NCBI GenBank assembly: GCA_949130485.1
Contig: OX422198.1
Span: 4,713,262 to 4,777,261, forward strand
Source of the DNA: Agelas oroides
Taxonomy: Eukaryota; Porifera; Demospongiae; Agelasida; Agelasidae
Direction: 5' to 3'
DNA: 64,000 nucleotides
Below are positions 61,351 through 64,000 of this stretch, in pieces. The notes under the pieces were generated by a model. The model was not told where the DNA came from. It ran no database searches and worked only from the letters and a program-made list of their open reading frames with translations. A program made the position numbers and the translations under genes. How positions within the stretch are numbered: position 1 is the stretch's first letter; the number at the start of each line of letters is the position of its first letter.

Positions 61351-64000
61351 TGGCTCTTCTTCACACTACATGGCTCTACTATATTCTACCATGGTTCCAA
61401 TTGAATCTACTACACTCTACCATAGCTCTACTCCATTGTACCATGGCTCTACTTGACACTACATGACTCTACTACATTCTACCATAGCTCTACTTCACTC
61501 TACTACATTCTACGATGGCTCTACTTGGCTCTACTTGACTCTACTTCACTATACCATTGCTAGACCTCGCTCTACTTGTCTCTACTACACTCTACCTTGG
61601 CTCTACTACATCCTACCATGGTTCCACTTGACTCTTCTTGACTCTACTACACTCTACCATGGCTCTACCTGGCTCTACTACATTCTACCATGGCTCTACT
61701 TGACTCTACATGACTCTACTACATTCTACCATGGCTCTACTTGACTCTAGTTCAGTCCACTACACTCTACTTTGGCTCTACTTAACTCTACTACACTATA
61801 CCATGGCTCTACTCCATTGTACCATGGCTCTACTTGACACTACGTGACTCTACTACATTCTACCATGGCTCTACTTGACTCTACTACACTATACCATTGC
61901 TAAACCTTGCTCTACTTGTCTCTACTTCACACTTCCTTGGCTCTACTACATCCTACCGTGGATCCACGTGATTTTACTTGACTCTACTACACTCTACCAT
62001 GGCTCTACCTGGCTCTACTACATTCTACCATGGCTCTACTTGACTCTACATGACTCTACTACATTCTACCATGGCTCGACTTGACTTTCCTTGAGTCCAC
62101 TACACTCTAACCTGGCTCTACTTGGCTCTATTTGACTCTACTACACTCTACCATGGTTCTACTTGGCTCTACTACACTCTACCATGGCTCTACTTGGCTC
62201 TAATTAACTCTACTACACTTTACCATGGCTCCACTCCATTGTACCATGGCTCTACTTGACACTAGATCACTCTACTACATTCTAACATGGCTCTACTTGA
62301 CTTTACTACATTCTACGATGGCTCTACTTGGCTCTACTTGACTCTACTACAGTATACCATTGCTAGACCTGGCTCTACTTGTCTCTACTTCACTCTACCT
62401 TAGCTGTACCACATCCTACCATGGATCCACGTGACTCTACTTGACTCTACTACACTCTACCATGGCTCTACAAGGCTCTACTACACTCTACCTTGACTCT
62501 ACTTGGCTCTACTTGACTCTACTACACACTTCCATGGCTCTACTTGGCTCTACTACACTCTACCATGGCTCTACTTGGCTCTACTTGACTCTACTACATT
62601 CTACCATGTCTCTACCACATTCTACCATAGCTCTACTTGACTCTACTTGACTCTACTACATTCTGCCATGGCTCTACTTGACTCTACGTGACTGTACTAC
62701 ACTCTACCTTGCCTCCACTACATTCTGCCATGGCTCCACGTGACTCTACTTGACTCTACTGCATTCTACCATGGCTCTACCTGGCTCTACTACATTCTAC
62801 GATGGCTCTACTTGGCTCTACATGACTCTACTACATTCTACCATGGCTCTACTTGACTCTCCTTGAGTCCACTACACTCTACCATGGCTCTACTTGGCTC
62901 TACTTGAGTCTACTACACACTACCGTGGCTCTACTTGGCTCCACTACAATCTACCATGGCTCTACTTGGCTCTACTTGACTCTACTACACTATACCATGG
63001 CTCTACTCCAGTGTACCATGGTTCTACGTGACACTACATGACTCTACTACATTCTACCATGGATCTACTTGACTCGACTACATTCTACGATGGCTCTACT
63101 TGGCTCTACTTGATTCTACTACACTATACCATTGCTAGACCTGGCTCTACTTGTCTCTACTTCACTCTACCTTGGCTCTACTGCATCCTATCATGGATCC
63201 ACGTGACTCTACTTGACTCTACTACACTCTACCATCGCTCTACCTGGCTCTACTACATTCTACCATGGCTCTACTTGATTCTACATGACTCTATTACATT
63301 CTACCATGGCTCTACTTGACTCTCCTTTAGTGCACTACACTCTACCTTGGCTCTACTTGATTCTACTACACACTACCATGGCTCTACTTGGCTCTACTAC
63401 ACTCTACCATGGCTCTACTTGGCTGTACTTGACTCTACTACACTATACCATGGCTCTACTCCATTGTACCATGGCTCTACGTGACAATACATGACTCTAC
63501 TACATTCTACCATGGCTCTACTTGATTCTACTACATTCTACGATGGCTGTACTTGGCTCTACTTGACTCTACTACACTATACCATTGCTAGCGCTGGCTC
63601 TACTTGTCTCTACTTCAGTGTACCTTCGCTCTACTACATCCTACCATGGATTAACGTGACTCTACTTGACTTTACTACACTCTACCATGGCTCTACATGG
63701 CTCTACTACATTCTACCATGGCTCTACTTGACTCTACATGACTCTACTACATTCTATCATGGCTCTACTTCACTCTGGTTGAGTCCACTACACTCTTCCT
63801 TGACTCTACTTGGCTCTACTTGACTCTACTACACACTACCATGGCTCTACTTGGCTCTACTACACTCTACCATGGCTCTACTTGTCTCTACTTGACTCTA
63901 ATACATTCTACCATGTCTCTACCACATTCTACCATAGCTCTACTTGACTCTATCACATTCTGCCATGGCTCTACTTGACTCTACGTGACTGTACTACACT
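61351..64000 (+). repeat. Mixed satellite tail of block D
   Basis: Satellite to the window edge. The part at 61,390-61,750 resembles 42,835-43,060 and 53,155-53,470. The part at 62,440-62,720 resembles 35,500-35,780 and 39,780-39,900. The part at 63,038-63,490 resembles 57,373-57,840. No gene seen, and the array continues beyond the window. Confidence 0.8.

Larger units (their letters stand above)
33655..64000 (+). repeat. Satellite block D (31-bp monomer, plus orientation)
   Basis: Longest uniform-orientation stretch, 30.3 kb to the window end, all of the same 31-bp family. It contains, in order, an inverted-orientation relative of the block C HOR (about 4.05 kb), four copies of a HOR of 2.55-2.8 kb, a 2,280-bp tandem pair, spacings of about 1.9 kb and about 2.0 kb, and a mixed tail. 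No gene, no further transposon and no orientation change seen. Confidence 0.97.

Noticed and set aside
1..64000. More than a hundred open frames of 60-160 codons on the CTCTAC strand
   Set aside because: All translate the same 31-bp repeat, start at ACCATGG and usually stop at the TTGA variant. Overlapping frames give the same peptide period. Lengths change with the position of TTGA, and 31-bp or 10-bp indels are tolerated without regard to frame. There is no sign of a conserved protein.
1..64000. CRISPR array, because of about 31-bp regular repeats
   Set aside because: There are no unique spacers between repeats. The units abut head to tail, and they vary continuously with higher-order structure.
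1..64000. CENP-B-box-like motif or telomeric repeat
   Set aside because: I found no match to the TTCG...CGGG pattern and no TTAGGG-type runs. The few TTCGAA and CACGTG sites do not fit.
1..64000. Bacterial or phage origin
   Set aside because: There are no ribosome-binding sites, no gene order and no long non-repetitive coding frames. A pure satellite with HORs and a TA-flanked MITE is typical of eukaryotic heterochromatin.

Overview
This window is almost entirely satellite DNA. I can support no protein gene, tRNA, rRNA or CRISPR array. About 63.5 kb is one continuous, degenerate tandem repeat. Its monomer is 31 bp and is built from three sub-units, read on the pyrimidine-rich strand: CTCTACTTGG (10 bp), CTCTACTACA (10 bp) and CTCTACCATGG (11 bp). 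Only one stretch lies outside the satellite: a 450-bp non-autonomous DNA transposon (MITE) at 22,794-23,243, flanked by a TA duplication. Megabase-type satellite, nested higher-order repeats (HORs) and a Tc1/mariner-like MITE point to a eukaryotic, probably heterochromatic (centromeric, pericentromeric, subtelomeric or sex-chromosome-like) region. The species cannot be named from the sequence.

Layout by orientation of the CTCTAC strand. 1-10,211: minus (GTAGAG read on +). 10,212-15,869: plus. 15,870-33,654: minus, interrupted by the MITE. 33,655-64,000: plus. The two minus-to-plus junctions (10,211/10,212 and 33,654/33,655) have the same breakpoint sequence and homologous flanks about 23.4 kb apart. 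One ancestral inversion junction therefore appears to have been duplicated with its surroundings. Both junctions sit in large palindromes whose arms are separated by about 370-380 bp.

Within the blocks, variant monomers form HORs of several lengths and apparent ages. These are a recent tandem duplication of about 3.5 kb (1,985-5,478 and 5,647-9,109; spacing 3,662 falling to 3,631 bp), a 689-bp tandem pair (8,681-10,058), a HOR of about 4.1-4.2 kb in 16-28 kb and, inverted, one of about 4.05 kb in 34-39.8 kb, a 2,602-bp spaced pair (28,650-32,842), four copies of a 2.55-2.8 kb HOR (40,381-51,110), a 2,280-bp tandem pair (50,521-55,080), a spacing of about 1.9 kb (55-57.9 kb) and one of about 2.0 kb (58.2-61 kb).

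Many open frames of 60-160 codons exist on the CTCTAC strand. They are a by-product of a stop-poor 31-bp repeat (31 is not a multiple of 3, so the peptide repeats every 31 residues), and I do not annotate them as genes. The most informative observations are the duplicated inversion junctions, the MITE with two empty-site paralogues inside the same window, and the 10/10/11-bp spacing, which is close to the DNA helical repeat.
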